From: Imbricaverruca yamaguchii
Taxonomy: Eukaryota; Arthropoda; Thecostraca; Neoverrucidae
Length of the DNA stretch: 64,000 nt
Assembly: GCA_034440575.1 (NCBI GenBank)
Contig: JAOTOL010001660.1
Location: 4,392,501-4,456,500, forward strand
Reading direction: 5' to 3'
Position 1 is the first letter of the stretch. Each line of letters starts with the position of its first letter. A model generated the notes under the pieces. That model was not told where the DNA came from. It was given only the letters and a program-made list of their open reading frames with translations, and did not search any database. A program made the position numbers and the translations under genes. Positions 48,541 to 59,977 of the stretch are shown piece after piece.

Positions 48541-48728
48541 TGGAGGCTGGGATGGCCCAGTGGTTAAGGTGTTGGGCTATGGGTACCAAAGGTCCCTGGT
48601 TCGACACTAGCGCCGCTCGGGACATTTCCCAATCCCCCGGCCCACCGGCGAAACAGTGTGGGCGGTGCCATAAGCCGTGAATGTGCATAAAGTGCGTCGT
48701 GAATCACCCAATAAATTAATAGAACAAA
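48541..48728 (+). mobile_element. SINE family C, second copy
   Basis: A box tggcccagtggttaagg (48553-48569), B box tggttcgacac (48597-48607), body gcccaccggcgaaacagtgt, AT-rich tail. It is flanked by perfect 12-bp copies of tccagacgtggc (48529-48540 and 48729-48740). Confidence 0.95.
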
Positions 48729-50103
48729 TCCAGACGTGGCCGACACCGAGCTGCAAGTCGGATGGGACCTGCACACCTGGCTCGGGACGGGTCGGCCCAC
48801 ACATCGTCGTCCCGCCGACGTTACGAAGTGCCCGCGCTATAAAGTGGCCTGGGCTGCAACGTCCTACCCAACGACAGAACCTGTAGTCTGACTCGGAGGT
48901 ACCGGCGGCACAAATCTTACAGCTGCCTCGTCGTCGTCCGTCTTCATGTTCGTTTGTTGTCGAACGCCGGACAAAGCCAGTGATATTTCCCATCTATTAG
49001 AGTGCATCGCTGAGCTTCGAGCCACTGGAAACTGCATTGCTGTATCAGGGGATTTCAATCTGCCAGACATAGCATTCTCCAGAGCCGGATCAGACTTCAA
49101 AGCGATGGCCAACGCCGAATACTGGGAATGCATACTGAGCCCCGGCGACGATCTCTGTGATGTTTCCCTGTCCAGCATCGACAAGTACGGAGACTGTGGG
49201 GCCGGCGCACTGAGTGCCCCCATACTGTGCGAGTGCGCAGAGGAGCTGGTTATTCTTCTGGACATCGTATACAAATTACCCGCTGCCCAAAGCGAAGTGC
49301 CCCGACCTTAGAAAGCGAAGTGCCAACATCACACCAGTGCACAAAAAAGCGATGAGAGAAATCCCAGCAACTTATAAGAGATCTCCCTTTTCCCCTCTGC
49401 TCCAAAATTATAGTAAAAGTGGTCTGCGACACCTTTTTGACCCATGCCTTACTATCACCACCCTCCAGCCAGCACGGGTTTCTAACTAAACTCTCCAGTG
49501 TATCCAATCTCAATATATTCCTCAAGCACAGTCGGAACTCCATCCAGGAGGGCATATATACTGGCTATATGCACAGATTATGCGTGGGTCCTTACTAGTG
49601 TAAATCACAAACCTTTGCTCCACAAGCTCACAATGTCTCAACGTCACAGGACGTGCTCAGTCCCAAACTAAATTACATCTAACCTATCGTTGAGAGCGAG
49701 TCGTCCTTGATGGCAGGTTTTCGTGCTGGATACAAGTCATACCCGGAGTCCCCGAGGGTGCGTACGTAGCCAATTCCTCTTCATTTGCTACACATCTGGC
49801 CTCCCTACCCTCATTCGGACTAACTGCATCGTGTTCGCTGACGAGAACAGATTGTACCACCGAGGCTCATCGCAAGCCTCGGCGGTATAATTTTCACACA
49901 TCTAAGCCTTTCAGATTGATCCCGACCGTTTCGCCTCTCTGTGGCGTCCATGCCATCTAAAATTAAGCTCTATAAAATGTAGCACAATGTCCTTTTCTCT
50001 ACAAAAATAATGCACTCCAACCACATACACACTGAACGATACCGTGCCAGGGCACCGAACCAAGACGCGAGATCCAGGTGTTTTACTCGACACCTAACTC
50101 ACA

Positions 50104-50264
50104 AGGGGGACGAGTAGTCTAGGGGTAAGTTGCTCGTCTCACAATCGAAAGGTTGTGGGTTCGGGTCTCACCTGTCGCTACTCTTCGCCCGCGACCAATC
50201 GGCGTGAGAGATTGGCGACACTACATGACTCAGCGGTCGATGCGTCGTAAAATCAATAACCAAC
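50104..50264 (+). mobile_element. SINE family B, complete copy
   Basis: Head gggggacgagtagtctaggg, B box gggttcgggtctc (50157-50169), body ctactcttcgcccgcgacca, tail aaatcaataaccaac. It is flanked by perfect 16-bp copies of cgacacctaactcaca (50088-50103 and 50265-50280). It is the uninterrupted reference for the split copy at 22187-22548. Confidence 0.96.
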
Positions 50265-50550
50265 CGACACCTAACTCACATTTACTCATCGTACTTACAT
50301 CACCACAGCCATGGGTGACTGGCAAGGATGACAGACGCCACAACATGTGCTCGCTTTGATCACAAGGCAATGCTGTGTGCCTTTTGAGCCCATGTTCGCT
50401 CCACCCCTGAGCACGGCCGTATTTTATGGGCTGGGGAAAATGTCATCCACCTGAAACGGCTGAGACTGGTACAGTACAAGTTCCTCATGTGGCTGGCCTT
50501 TAACTCCGACAAACCCACCGCCAGCTGGGATTACACCACTCCTTAGCTCG

Positions 50551-50749
50551 AAGAAAAACGCATAAAATAAACTTATACTCATATTAAAATAAAGAAACAG
50601 TTCCAAATTCGCACTGTATATACTTCGGCAAGGGGCCTTCATCAACAGTGACTGTTGAGAAAGGCCCGTGGCCGAAAAATATACCGTGCGAATTTTGATC
50701 TATTTCTTTATTCTAATACGAGCATAAGGTTACCAGATGCTTTTTTCTT
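50551..50749. mobile_element. Fold-back element with hammerhead-like motifs
   Basis: Two arms of about 98 bp (50551-50648 and 50652-50749) are imperfect reverse complements around a 3-nt centre (caacag tga ctgttg). Both arms include aataaagaaa and a ggcc/gaa block. The right arm reads ctgttgagaaaggcc then ggccgaaa. The left arm, read on the minus strand, has ttgatgaaggcccc then gccgaag. Both resemble the CUGANGA-stem-GAA core of hammerhead ribozymes, with core mismatches. Confidence 0.6.
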
Positions 50750-51050
50750 ACTCATAATCATGCTCAACGCAGCATTGCACCTAATCACTCCTTATCTCAT
50801 TTTAACGCACGCTACATTAGATCTCGGCTGGCACAATAGGACGTTATGCTCATGCACAACATTGACCATGCGAGAGTCGACAGCCCTGACCTGCTGTTCC
50901 AGTTCCGCCTGTCTGTGCCGAGGCGCCCGACCATGCCTCTGCTCTGTGGAGAGTCTCTTTTGCCAGGGTGAACCCTGCCCAACGTATTCTACTCAGCTGT
51001 ATCCCTCTCCCTCCATTTAACTCATACCTGGACGCTTTAGTACCGTTGAC

Positions 51051-51794
51051 CATTTCCAGTCCACCGCCTGCTGCTGCAAGTCAAACGTCCAAAGCTTCAC
51101 CAAATCGCCGGGCAGATATTTGATACCCTACATTGAAACTTTGCGTGTATCGGTGACCTGTATGAATTTATTAGCATCGCAGCTAACCGTATTTATTGTG
51201 ATTTCACCGTATTTAGTGTGACTTGAGCCGTACTCATTGCGACTCAACTGTTTTATTCGCTGACTGCACCGGTAATTGGGAAAATCAGCCTGTTGATATC
51301 CACAATACAAATGTAAATACAACTATATTTAACACAAGTTGACCTTAAGTGACTGAAGTGCTCGGCAAAATATCTTCAGCGGGTTGACTTGAATCTTTAA
51401 CAATGTAACCTCAACAATCTCAACAATCAACAAGGTGATTCTCATTGTCAGGTGGGTATCTTCATAACTTGCTTCCAGAGCACGCGAAAAATGGCACAAA
51501 GGTACCTACTCTTCTGATTTCTGCTTTAACTGGCTGAGCATAACTATTCCGGATGAAACAAAATTCAAAGATAGCGACTTTTTTGTGGGGGGGGGAGGGG
51601 GCTCAGTTCGCAAAATTCGTTATTCCCGGTCTGTGTTCCATAATCAGATCCGTCGACAATATCACAGATTGTCGACGGGCTGCAAGACGCTGCCCTCAAT
51701 AGCCCACTGTCCAATTATCAGGTGGGTCGGCCATCCTGGGCCGGGGCTCAACCGGAGACTATTAGTTGACCGCGAGTGGAATACCAAATTCGGG
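51051..51794. other. No gene seen; SINE-like piece near 51700
   Basis: 51700-51765 matches 45718-45775. gtcgacaatatcacagattgtcgac at 51652-51676 is a hairpin. Confidence 0.5.
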
Positions 51795-52372
51795 GGACAG
51801 CAGATAATGACCGTGTGTCAGTCACATGCTCACGGGGTAGAGAGACAGCTGATAATGGCCGTGTGTCAGTCACAGGCTGACGAGGTAGAGAGACAGAAGA
51901 TAATGGCCGTGTGTCAGTCACAGGCTGACAGGGTAGAGAGACAGCAGATAATGGCCGTGTGTCAGTCACAGGCTGACAGGGTAGAGAGACAGCTGATAAT
52001 GGTCGTGTGTCAGTCACAGGCCGACGGGGTAGAGAGACAGCTGATAATGGCCGTGTGTCAGTTACAGGCTGACAGGGTAGAGAGACAGCAGATAATTGCC
52101 GTGTGTCAGTCACAGGCTGACAGGGTAGAGAGACAGCTGAAAATGGCCGTGTGTCAGTCACAGGCTGACGAGGTAGAGAGACAGCTGATAATGGCCGTGT
52201 GTCAGTCACAGTCCGACGGGGTAGAGAGACAGCTGATAATGGCCGTATGTCAGCTACAGTCCGACGGGGTAGAGAGACAGCTGATAATGGCCGTGTGTCA
52301 GTCACAGGCCGACGGGGTAGAGAGACAGCTGATAATGGTTGTGTGTCAGTCGCAGGCCGACAGTGTCGGCTC
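51795..52372. repeat. Minisatellite, 48-bp unit, 12 copies, open on both strands
   Basis: The unit is agacagctgataatggccgt, gtgtcagtcacaggctgacg, gggtagag. It is 16 codons. On the plus strand a 319-codon frame (51585-52544) reads VERQLIMAVCQSQADG per unit without a stop. The minus strand reads VTDTRPLSAVSLPRRP. No domain is recognised. I treat it as a repeat, not a gene. Confidence 0.9.
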
Positions 52373-54179
52373 TGAATGGTATAACGGAGGCCAGGCGAGC
52401 AAGCGGCCATGCTTCGTCTTTGTGTGTGATGGCAAAGTAACGAATACCAGCACGACAAGCCTCAGTGTCCACACCGGGCTAGGGTCAGATTTATCGCAGG
52501 TACACGCGAAAGTACTTTTTTCGGTCTCGAAAATACAAGTTTGATTACGTTACAATTTGCCATGTCACTGAAGCAAAATAATGCTAATGATTCGAAAATG
52601 AGGCTAATGTGGTTAATAATGAGTATCCCTGAATCTGTTCCTGTGGTATACGAGGATCACGTATTGTCGTTAAAATCCATGTACAGGGTAGATCTGGCTT
52701 TTTCTCCAGTCAGCACAGATGGAGGAAGAGGGAAGCCAATGAGAGCAGGGAGTGCGGATTGTGTGCTAGGTGGGAGTGGGTGCGTGTAAAGCGGGGAAGG
52801 TTGAAGCTCGAATGTAAACTTCTGCAGCTCGAATGAACAAGTTTGCCATCTGTTGAATTTATGTGGCCATTTGTGTTATGGGATTTGGACAGCAAGCAGA
52901 TATATTACAATTTTGGCATGATACCACGAGGGTTATCGGATAGAATATGGGCACGCTAAATATGAACCGCAAATACGCAGTATATCGACAAGGAACCAGG
53001 GAAGCGGCGCACGGCAACGCCTAGTTTGTCCACCTGGAGATCATTTTGGTGTGACAGACGACAGACAGCTACGAGAGAAGACAGCAGTCACGGTGCTGGC
53101 CTTTGTCTGGAGAACATTCTGATCGCTATCATGACGAGCGACAGGCGACTGCGAGAGAAGGCAGTAGCCACGGTGCAAGCCGTTAGAAAACTGGACACCG
53201 CCACCGGTGCATCTTCAGATCGCCGATGTTGAACTGGGGGCTGTGTCGTACCGCTACATAATCACGCGGTCGAGTAGACAGTGGAGCTGGAGACAGCTGG
53301 AGAGCTGGAGGCAACAAAGCATATCTAGCAGCCGAGCTGCCAGATAGCGTGGTGGCCGGCGTGGAGACAAGGCTCTGGAACTGCCGAGATGCCCTTGCAA
53401 ATCTGAAGGTGTTGACAGGTGCGTGAAGCGTTAGGGGGCAACCAATAGCATATGCCAAGTCAGAGGCACACGCTGGTGGTGTCCAGGCAGGCAGCCAGGC
53501 CCAGGGTGGAGAGAAAGGTGCCCTACAGCAGGGCAGGATAGTGCGCTGAGATGAGGTGAGACACCTTTGCCCACACTACAATGCGTTCATGAAATGATGA
53601 CACGCGGAGTTAAAAAAGCAGTCCGAATGTCTACCGGGACGATTTTAGGTATTGTGCTACTGTGCTCAATGCCAAGTCGATTTTCTACTGAGATCAGGAA
53701 TTCATTCTCTGATTTATTCAAATACTAGTACGTTTTTGTTATGCACAGAGTACATCATGTAATTGCAGGTCTATGTTTCCAACCACGGCTCGCCGAACAA
53801 CGAAAGCCATGCTTTTGTGACGTCACATATGATGGACGGAGGCCGGCTGCCTGAGAGAGTTCTCACCCGCCAAGGACGAATAGGTCCTTGTAGTCCTAAT
53901 AAGTGGTTGGCTATTATAATGATATCTCTTTGGCCATGCTAAAGTATGTGGCTTTCGGGTGGTGGTTGTTCGGAATTGTGTGTTGGAAGAGATCGATTGC
54001 GAGGCACGTTTGTGGCTACGCAGTGTTACCACTGCGACCAGACGTTGAATTTCCCAAGATTTCTCCATTTTTGCCGTCACGTGTCCCAAAAATGATGGAT
54101 CGTAGTTCAATGTTATCAACTCTAATTACAGCGGTACGTAGTTCACACATGATTTCACGTACAGAGACTATTCATACCA
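52373..54179. other. No identified gene
   Basis: 53040-53200 contains a diverged duplication of about 85 bp (gacagacagctacgagagaa / gacaggcgactgcgagagaa). Other frames are unrecognised. Confidence 0.35.
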
Positions 54180-54850
54180 GCTGTGGGTTCTCTCCGACGG
54201 CCCGGGGCCCTCCCACGGCCCGGGGGCCTCCCACGGCCAGGGGTCCTGTCCGTCGGCGCTAGGGCACCCCTTAGTGATCCAGGGTTTCCTCGGTCGGGCA
54301 AAAATCCCTCCTTCAAAAGTTCGGGCCCCCCTACTTCAGACCAGGAGTTCTTGTACGGCTTGGGCCTCATCCGCCGGCCAAAAGACCCTTTCTGATGGAC
54401 AGAGGTCCTTTCCAGAAACTAGGGCCCTTCCTTCGTCTCATGGGCCCTCTTTGACAACCCAAGGCCTTTTTTGGCAAGCCGCAGGCCAATTTTCAAGCGG
54501 TTGGGCCAGGGACCCTTGCCTTGACTTGGGCTTCGTCGTTCGCACTATCGGTCCGGGGACCCTTTTAACGATCCTGGATCCCTCCGTCGATCTTGAAGCC
54601 ATTCACGTTTGCCCAGCCAAGGGCCCTCAACATATTTCCGAAGGTACCCTCCGTTGACTCGGGGTTCTCTTAATCGGCCAGGAACCCTTCCCGTCAGCTC
54701 GGGACCCCTTGCGTCCGTCCAGGGGCCCTTTACGACAGCCCAAGGGCCTTTGCGGGCACCCTGCACCGACGCCTTGAGGGGCCGTCGCCTGGAGGCCCCT
54801 CCAACCCTCCAGGTGAAGCGTCTACCCCCTCCACCTCCTGGCTACCCCAC
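54180..54850. repeat. Diverged GC-rich tandem repeat (about 25-bp spacing)
   Basis: ggccctcccacggcccgggg at the left edge passes into looser copies of the form cggcc-aggg-accctt. It resembles the old array at 25690-27660 in style, but with other words. Confidence 0.6.
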
Positions 54851-56787
54851 TGAGAGATAGAAGGCATGCATCCCTGTGAACCGTCGGATTGGGGGGGGGG
54901 ATTATACTCCAATAATTGTCGGGCCAATGATCAAATATTTATGCATGGAAAGCGTATGTTGCAGCTGGAGGTGGAAGAAAAGTTCCTTCATGTGCTGTCC
55001 TTCCATCGCTCTGTCAGATATGTAAACAAATGGCGACGTTGTCGATACTCAGAAGTGATTTGGATAGGAAGCAGTTACTCAAGGCTATATCGCCGAGTTC
55101 GAACATATTTGAAAGAGTTACCGTCAACACTGCCTAGGGCCAACAAGAGGAGCAGGCTTTAGGCGACCGTCAAGGCATGCATGGTGTCCCATTTCGATCT
55201 CTGATTGGCCAAAGGCAGCGTTGGCGGTTGTTGACGGACACACCGTCAACTTAGTCCGAACACGTGGTTCACGTTGTATTGGACTTGCGTAAGCAGCCGT
55301 TTGTATCATATTGACCAGGGTCATCATCCCAGCAGCCGTTATATGTTCATAGTCATAAAGTCATAAGCGTTTAGACTTAATAACAGCCACAGGGGCTGAT
55401 CAGTCGCAATTGTCATCACAGTCTACCGGTTTCCAGAGTATCATTATCCTGCTGTACTCGAAGCGTGATTGGTCAGTATTTATAGACAGATATGGCGCAG
55501 TACATGCTCTGGCGAGGCGGCCCATTCTCTGGCTCGGTAGCCAGCTGGCCGACGGTACTGAGATGTTGCTCGCATCATACCACCCATCAGCCACCATACG
55601 TTGGTCAGTCTCCAGTGTCGTCACAATCTACATGTTCCTACAGTAGTATTATTATGCTCTACTCGAACCGTGGTGGGTCAGTTTTTATAGACATGTATGG
55701 CGCAGTACATGTTCTGGCGAGGTGGCCGATTCTCTGTGACAGTGACCCAGCTGGTCAACAGCAACCAAACGTGCCTGCTTCCGTGCGGCCGGGAAGGTCA
55801 CCAATAAAGGATGCAGGGTCATGTCAGCGATCCTTTTCGAAGCTTAATGAAAGGGCTACATGCTGTCACTAACTGCAGCTATCAATATGGTGTGGAACGG
55901 AGGCTAAAGGCGGAGGACAAACTTTGTCGATGAATATGTGTGCCGGTGAATGCCGATGACGTCATAACGCAGCTGGGATGGCCTAATGAACATGCATTGC
56001 GATTTACCGACCGCCTTGATATTGACGTATAGCTACCAAACGGTCACCCGCAAATTGCAATCTACACGCGTACGGTGCCACATGAAGTCAGGAATATCCG
56101 AAGATGGACATACAAAGTTTCTTCCATAAGCCGGCATTCGTGTTCTTGAATGTTACCTACTAAATGCCAAAAACGTTTTGGGACGAAGTGCTCATCAAGT
56201 CAAATCGCCGGCATCTGATCATGCAGATATCCATGGGGCATTGACTGAAATTGCTTACCTGAACCTTCCTCTTGCTAACTAGATAAGGATTTTTATCGAT
56301 GTATACTCGGGTTTCATGTACGTTGAAATATTACCTATCACGTGGTAATTATTTTGTAGCAGTGTCATTAGCACATAACTGGCTATGGCTGTCATCTTGT
56401 CAGCCACAAAAAATGTTGATAATTAACTAGCTAAATTGCAATTGTGTTGCATAGTTTAGCTCCGTTTGATGACAATCCATCTCTTTTTGGATATTTCGTA
56501 TCATAATTTAGGTTCCCATGCGCTTTTTGTAATGATCTGTACAAGGATCCGACTATCGCGATTACCTGGTCGATTCAAAACTGGATTACCTCGATTACCC
56601 AGTATGAATACCTGGCCGATTAGTCAAAGTGACAAGACACATTGCATGCACCATGTGCAAAACAAGACACACTACTTTATCTCGTGCACAGCCGACTTGA
56701 AAACTGACACGGAGTGACAGCCCGAGAGGGCCGGAGACAGCTCCTTCCAGGAGGCAGCGGCCGGGGACCTAAACTCCTCTGCGGGCT
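54851..56787. other. No identified gene; 205-bp duplication at 55412-55770
   Basis: 55412-55545 and 55617-55750 are about 80% identical (tggcgcagtacatgctctgg / tggcgcagtacatgttctgg). The rest is unique, AT-rich after 55900. Confidence 0.5.
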
Positions 56788-57100
56788 TGCTAGCCGGCGT
56801 CTCGTCTCGGCAGCTACAGATTGGACTGCTAGCCGGCGTCTCGTCTCGGCAGCTACAGATTGGACTGCTGGCCGGCGTCTCGTCTCGGTAGCTACAGATT
56901 GGACTGCTAGCCGGCGTCTCGTCTCGGTAGCTACAGATTGGACTGCTAGCCGGCGTCTCGTCTCGGCAGCTACAGATTGGACTGCTAGCCGGCGTCTCGT
57001 CTCGGCAGCTACAGATTGGACTGCTAGCCGGCGTCTCGTCTCGGCAGCTACAGATTGGACTGCTAGCCGGCGTCTCGTCTCGGCAGCTACAGATTGGACG
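56788..57100. repeat. Minisatellite, 39-bp unit, 8 copies, LINE-derived
   Basis: Unit ctagccggcgtctcgtctcg gcagctacagattggactg. On the minus strand agctgccgagacgagacgcc matches the L2 LINE at about 13269 (agctgccgagacgccggcaa). The array sits exactly where that region would continue from the adjacent LINE copy. Thirteen-codon unit. Confidence 0.9.
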
Positions 57101-57480
57101 GCCAGGTCACGCGCCGCAACACCTCAACTCGAAACTCAAAGCTCGACTCGAAACTTTTTACGTAGAGCCAGCGGGCCAGAGTCGCTGTGCAGCACCTTAA
57201 ATACGTGACATCTCGCCTCCCCGCCGGGCGCTTGAACTGCGCCACCCCACGGACTCCAAAGGCGGACCGACGCGTGCCCAGCGACGTGTTCCCGTGAGAA
57301 TGCTGACTGCGAAGTTGACAAGCTTTTGTACTCCACTGCTGACCACTGGGCACTACTCTCCAGAACGAAGTCCAGTGAGTTTGAGTGCCATTGACGGAGT
57401 GGTGTCGGAGCCGGTAGGGGAGGGGTTACGGGCGCATCGACTACGTCGGCCATGCAGCCAGCTGGCGGAAGACGAGCAGG
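57101..57480 (-). mobile_element. LINE family L2, second copy (C-terminal region)
   Basis: On the minus strand cgggaacacgtcgctgggca, gtatttaaggtgctgcacag and the linking sequence match 13060-13190 of the plus-strand copy. It contains an extra piece (57430-57462) equal to the dispersed SINE tail, gcgcatcgactacgtcggcc. It ends in the 39-bp array. Confidence 0.85.
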
Positions 57481-57594
57481 TAGTTGTTTTTCCGGTCGAC
57501 TTGTGTGAGGTGTGCCCCTCCCCCCACGTCCCCGCGATAGAACGGGAAATATAAAGACTACATGCATATGTAAATGTATATGCATATATACATA

Positions 57595-57646
<52 letters not shown>
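57595..57646. repeat. TA microsatellite
   Basis: Pure (TA)n of about 50 bp after a cata-rich lead. Confidence 0.95.
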
Positions 57647-57648
<2 letters not shown>

Positions 57649-58119
57649 CAAGGTGTGGCTTTGTCTGTACAAATCGTGCTTCTTAATCGAAAATCTTGAA
57701 ATTATAGTTCTAGCACAATTTCCATCGTGAAAAGCTGAGGCTTTCAGCACGATAGAAACTTCAAATTTTGAGAACACAAGGAGCATACGGTTACACATAC
57801 GGTCAAGCATACGATCACACATAGGGCCACACACGATCACACATAGCTCACACAAGGAAAAAAAACACAAAAACACACGTGGTGATGTGAGGCACGATTT
57901 GCCAGGATATGAGCCGGCTTACCTTTATTATAAATTCGTGCCTTGATTCACGCGAAAAATGGCGATATCGACTTGGTAGCGAAGCCGCACGGGCACCATG
58001 CGGGCATGACGTCGCATGTCTCACGAGCTGTCAGAGTCGCCGCACCTCTCCATCCTCTACACCACCGCTACACTAGCGCTGGCCGCTGCCGTGTGGCACA
58101 CCTGGTGCCACTCCGTGTC
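57647..58119. other. No gene seen
   Basis: 57785-57850 has a loose repeat of acacatacggtc / gatcacacatag. Confidence 0.45.
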
Positions 58120-58515
58120 GCTACACTGACGCTGTTGCTGCTACATTGACGTTGCAGCCACTGCACTGACGCTGCTCCCGCTACGCTGTCGCTACACGGA
58201 CACTGTTGCTGCTGTCGCTACACTGCCGCTGCTGTTGCTACTCTGTCGCTACACTGACGTTGCTGCCACTACACCGACGCTGTTGTTGCAACTCCGACGC
58301 TGTTGCTGCTACACTGCCGCTGCTGTCGCTAGAATGTCGCTGCTGCTGCTACACTGATGCTACTGCTGCTACACTGCCGCTGCTGTCGCTACACTGCCGC
58401 TGCTGTCGCTACACTGTCGTTGTTGCCGCTACACTGCCGCTGCTATCGCTATACTGCCGCTGCTGTCGCTACACTGTCGCTGTTGTCGCTACACTGACAC
58501 CACTGTCGCTGCTTG
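58120..58515. repeat. Tandem repeat, about 20-bp unit (gctacactgccgctgctgtc)
   Basis: About 18 diverged copies; occasional extra gctgct gives length variation. Confidence 0.85.
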
Positions 58516-58689
58516 ATGTGTCAGATCTGCCGCCTCCCTGCGCCGCCAGTGCGGGCCGACGCGGTCGTGCGGTCAGTGACGACTTGGCAGGTTTCACAGA
58601 CACGCCCTCGTCAGGTGTGCAGCCCTGGAAGGGAAAAAAGTGCATCAGGAAAAGCAGGAAGACACCCCACTGGCAAACGATGCATCACT

Positions 58690-59075
58690 CCGACAATGGG
58701 CCAGCAGCGATCCGACAGTGGGTCGGTATCGACCCCACATTGGGTCAGTGTCGTTCCGACACTGCGTCAGTGTAGCTCCAATATTGGTGCCACTGTCGCT
58801 CCGATATTGGATCAATATCGCTCCTACATTGGACCAATGTCAAATCGACATCCGGTCAGTATCACTCCGGCTTTAGGGCGCATCGACCATGCTGATCATA
58901 TAGCTCAGTATCACTCCGACACTAGGTCAGTGTCTACACGACATTGGGTCAGTTTCGCGCCCACACTGGGTAAGTATCCAAGCGACACTGGGTCGTGTCA
59001 CCCCGACACTGGGTCGTATCACCCTGACACTGGATCACCGTAGCTCTACATTGGACCAGTGTCGTTCCCACTAGA
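58690..59075. repeat. Tandem hairpin array, about 23-bp unit
   Basis: Units of the form cgacactgggtcagtgtcg plus a 4-nt spacer; each is an inverted repeat around ggt/gat/gac. Interrupted at 58868-58905 by a dispersed SINE tail. Confidence 0.8.
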
Positions 59076-59807
59076 GCATAAGCAGGATTGGATATCTGTT
59101 TGATAAGGGTAATGCAGCAGATTGGATAGAGTTTGGTCAAGATAAACCGATTCGGATTAGATAACGGATTAACCCTAGGACTTTCCACCCACAACCTTAC
59201 CTACTAATATGCAGGAATTAGTTAACGTTCAGTTTTTTAATTGTCCAAAAAAAATATGTGATGCTACTGATTCAAAACTGCCTTTTCATGCACATTATCA
59301 TAGTTACCATTAATGTCGAGCACGTACAGAAGTAGCTTGAGCTGAATTAACTTCACTGTTTTATGAATTCCCAGTCACCATGAAACTTGCAAGAGATCCG
59401 GATGACTGCAATGACACTAAAACAAATAAACTTGTTTTTGGCATACCACCAAAAATAACTTGAAGTAAACTACCTATCCCATGTGAGCCCCATTCGTGCC
59501 CAAGTCGTAGAAACCCACATACCCATTATGTATACATTGCGCACCCTATTCTCACTCCACAGGTAATGAGCCAAACAGAACTGCTAGCTCACGACCCGAT
59601 GACAGAATGCAGTTAGTAGCACGCGGTGTGCATTACAATTGCTGTCGTTAGCAAAACAACGCCATTGTCTTTCCTGACCATTGCAAATTAGCTCATCAAA
59701 CACCACAGCCGGTAATGCCCGCATCTCACTGCCTGCGGTAGGCAATGTCACCGAAACTGGAAACGACGCCACTGCCCATTGGCTTTGGTTGATTTATTCG
59801 TCTCAAG
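59076..59807. other. No gene seen; presumed intron upstream of the candidate exon
   Basis: AT-rich unique DNA. Confidence 0.35.
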
Positions 59808-59977
59808 ACCAATTTCTTGGAGGGATATCTATCCCAAGTACACGTGGCGTACACCTGCAAAAACACCTGGAGGGATGAGCATCTGTCCGATCCGAACAGC
59901 CCGACAAACCGTCGTACCCACCACCAGGCGGAACAGAAGCACGCGCTGGCGGCGGCACAGCTGGCCCGGACCATCAG
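59808..59977 (+). CDS. Candidate exon ending in a donor shared with the following array (unassigned)
   Basis: The plus-strand frame is open from 59791 and reads NFLEGYLSQVHVAYTCKNTW, RDEHLSDPNSPTNRRTHHQA, EQKHALAAAQLARTIR, ending at a strong donor cag|gtaaac (GT at 59978-59979). The acceptor is uncertain: tcgtctcaag (59807) or atcccaag (59838). Composition is clearly protein-like and drops at the donor. I do not recognise the family. The last 20 bases of the exon and the donor belong to the first unit of the 50-bp minisatellite. Confidence 0.42.

Larger units (their letters stand above)
48741..51050 (+). mobile_element. Composite LINE (endonuclease, RT, C-terminus) broken by two insertions
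   Basis: The endonuclease part (to stop 49311) contains GNCIAVSGDFNLPDI, the conserved GDFN box. RT follows with ANITPVHKKAM, YKRSPFSPLL, TDYAWVLTSVNHKPLLHKL (49576-49632), GVPEG near 49748 and FADE near 49837 (YADD box mutated). The C-terminal parts are RLRLVQYKFLMWLAFNSDKP (50458-50520) and ARVDSPDLLFQFRLSVPRRP (about 50870-50930). Stops and frameshifts make it inactive. SINE B (50104-50264) and a fold-back element (50551-50749) interrupt it. Confidence 0.82.

Noticed and set aside
56788..57100. CRISPR-like arrays
   Set aside because: None of the arrays has constant repeats separated by unique spacers; all are head-to-tail minisatellites, and the context is eukaryotic.
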